Source of the DNA: Mastigias papua
Lineage: Eukaryota; Cnidaria; Scyphozoa; Rhizostomeae; Mastigiidae
Length of the DNA stretch: 64,000 bases
Assembly (NCBI GenBank): GCA_964019165.1
Contig: OZ025275.1
Coordinates: 15,203,883-15,267,882, forward strand
Direction of reading: 5' to 3'
How positions within the stretch are numbered: the stretch's first letter is position 1; each line of letters starts with the position of its first letter. The position numbers and the translations under genes are program-made. Below the pieces are notes generated by a model. That model was not told where the DNA came from. It searched no databases and saw only the letters and a program-made list of their open reading frames with translations. Of this stretch, positions 41,590 through 64,000 are shown piece after piece.

Positions 41590-42886
41590 CTCGGGTGGTT
41601 GTGTGAAGATGAGGCTGAAGATGTGGTGTCCTCTGTGTTCGAGGGATAGGATGTAGAGGGTGTTGTGTCTTGGTTGGTCCCAGCGGCTTTATGATCAAAG
41701 GTAATAAGCTAAGAATCGTTAAGATTTTGTGGATAGTTGAAATGGTGATAATGATCTGAAGTTGAAATGCTAGTTGAAATTGTTGACCGTTGGTTTGAAA
41801 CTTTTCAATCCGGTCTATATGCCTACTTGCTTGAGTAATATTCATTGCTATGTACTGCCATGAAGCAGAATTATCTAGTGATAGAGTGCAATCGACCAAT
41901 TCAAGTGTAAGATCTACAAGTTTTAATGACAAATTGTCGTTGATCTAAACCTACTACTCTTAATATGTCTGTTTTAAAGCTATGCTTATCTCTGAACCTC
42001 AGAGCTTGCCATAATTCATCTGGCTGCCAATGGTCTTCGGAAAGGGTACGGTACAGTCACCTGCCACCCTGTAGTCCGGAATATGGAACGTGGATACGGC
42101 ATAATACTTTGGGCTTACCGGATATTTACTGGTCCCACATAATGGGAACTAGTGGGCTATCGTTACTTGAAGCCCAAAAAGGACTGCTTTGCAGTGCTAG
42201 TTGACTGAATATACTTATATGGACCCGAACTTTAAAAGCAAATACGTTTGCCATTCCAGTGTTACGTTTCTAAGAAAAGTAATTTCCAACGATACAGTGT
42301 AGTTGTGTAGCCAGGAGGGGCAAGGGAAAGCAGTTGCCCACAATTATAAAAGGTTTTGTTTCCGAGAAAAGAATGAATTTAGGAAAGATCTGCACCTCAA
42401 GGGGGGCTGTTAAGCAAAATTTTTAGAAAGGCAAATAATTCCGGAGGGGTATGTCATCAGGGGTGTTTGGTCAGTTATCAAAGCAACCGTTCGGGCAAGT
42501 AGTTATTGACTGCAGGATCCTCTGTCATTTCTTGCTTCATTCCATCTTCTGTTCCCCATTCCATAGAAGTAACCATGGCTACGCTACTGATGCACTACCG
42601 AAAGGTCATGTGTGTACAGTAGCACATTCCAAGTAAAGAAATGGTTAAAAATTGCGTACAACTACAACAACGGGTAGATTTCTCAATCCCTGTATGCAGG
42701 CAATCTAGCTCATTTACAATATTGATTTACACTATCCTGTGTTAAAACATTTCTGACCAAATATTAATTTACCAATAATCAATTCACATTTTTATCAAAA
42801 ATACCATCTTGTCTTTCTTTCTCACTAATTCCATCATTTTATCATTTTCATCATCAAATTACGAATATTCTCATCCATAACTTTCG
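41590..42886. other. non-satellite stretch without recognised gene
   Basis: About 1.3 kb of sequence between the inverted satellite fragment and the last exon of the minus-strand gene. Short ORFs exist (for example 41965-42204 on plus, 79 codons) but show no recognisable domain. It must include the 3' UTR of the minus-strand gene. I see no canonical AATAAA on the minus strand in the first 100 bases after the stop; GATAAA variants occur at about 42792 and 42840. Confidence 0.6.

Positions 42887-64000
<21,114 letters not shown>

Noticed and set aside
41336..41932. 198-codon minus-strand frame across the array edge
   Set aside because: Half is inverted satellite and the rest has no recognisable domain or exon signals.

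Overview
This is eukaryotic, almost certainly metazoan, DNA. It has a tandem satellite, microsatellites, SINE- and LINE-like debris, and a minus-strand gene split into many short exons with GT-AG introns. The base composition is AT-rich. A 5S-rRNA-derived SINE and the intron-rich layout would suit an aquatic invertebrate, but nothing here fixes the species. No prokaryotic genes, operons, CRISPR arrays or tRNAs were seen.

Left two thirds (1-41372): one almost uninterrupted head-to-tail satellite of about 350 copies of a 118-bp monomer, broken only by a 200-N assembly gap at 28744-28943. The monomer carries a 14-bp perfect palindrome (AAGGCTATAGCCTT) flanked on both sides by a 12-bp palindrome (TTTTGGCCAAAA). 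The array is a mosaic of nested larger duplications with periods of about 708, 944/945, 1065, 1655, 1775, 2599 and 6027 bp. These are close to whole numbers of monomers and fit repeated unequal exchange. At 41373 the array flips orientation for one complete and one partial monomer and then stops, at 41589. Every long ORF in this part is an artefact: 118 is 1 modulo 3, so a run-through reading rotates through all frames.

Transition (41590-42886): about 1.3 kb of non-satellite sequence without a recognisable gene.

Right third (42887-64000): a single large minus-strand gene whose 5' end lies beyond the window. I could chain 23 coding exons (the first truncated by the window edge) with GT donors, AG acceptors and matching phases throughout. 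They give an uninterrupted frame of about 1181 residues that ends at a TGA. The protein is mostly coiled coil. Its middle is a run of phase-0 exons, most exactly 105 bp, so each encodes 35 residues (five heptads). They fall into related types A, B and C, which indicates tandem exon duplication. The last exon encodes a basic helical segment, then a very long Asp/Glu-rich tail built on a GAT/GAC microsatellite, then a short basic end. I do not recognise the family. The gene points toward the satellite and its stop codon is about 1.3 kb from the array edge.

The introns hold a (TG)n/(TA)n tract just upstream of one acceptor, a TCTG/TCTA microsatellite, a CTGAT-type pentanucleotide repeat, snap-back palindromes, a 5S-type SINE, a possible LINE 3' end, and two possible MITE-like elements.
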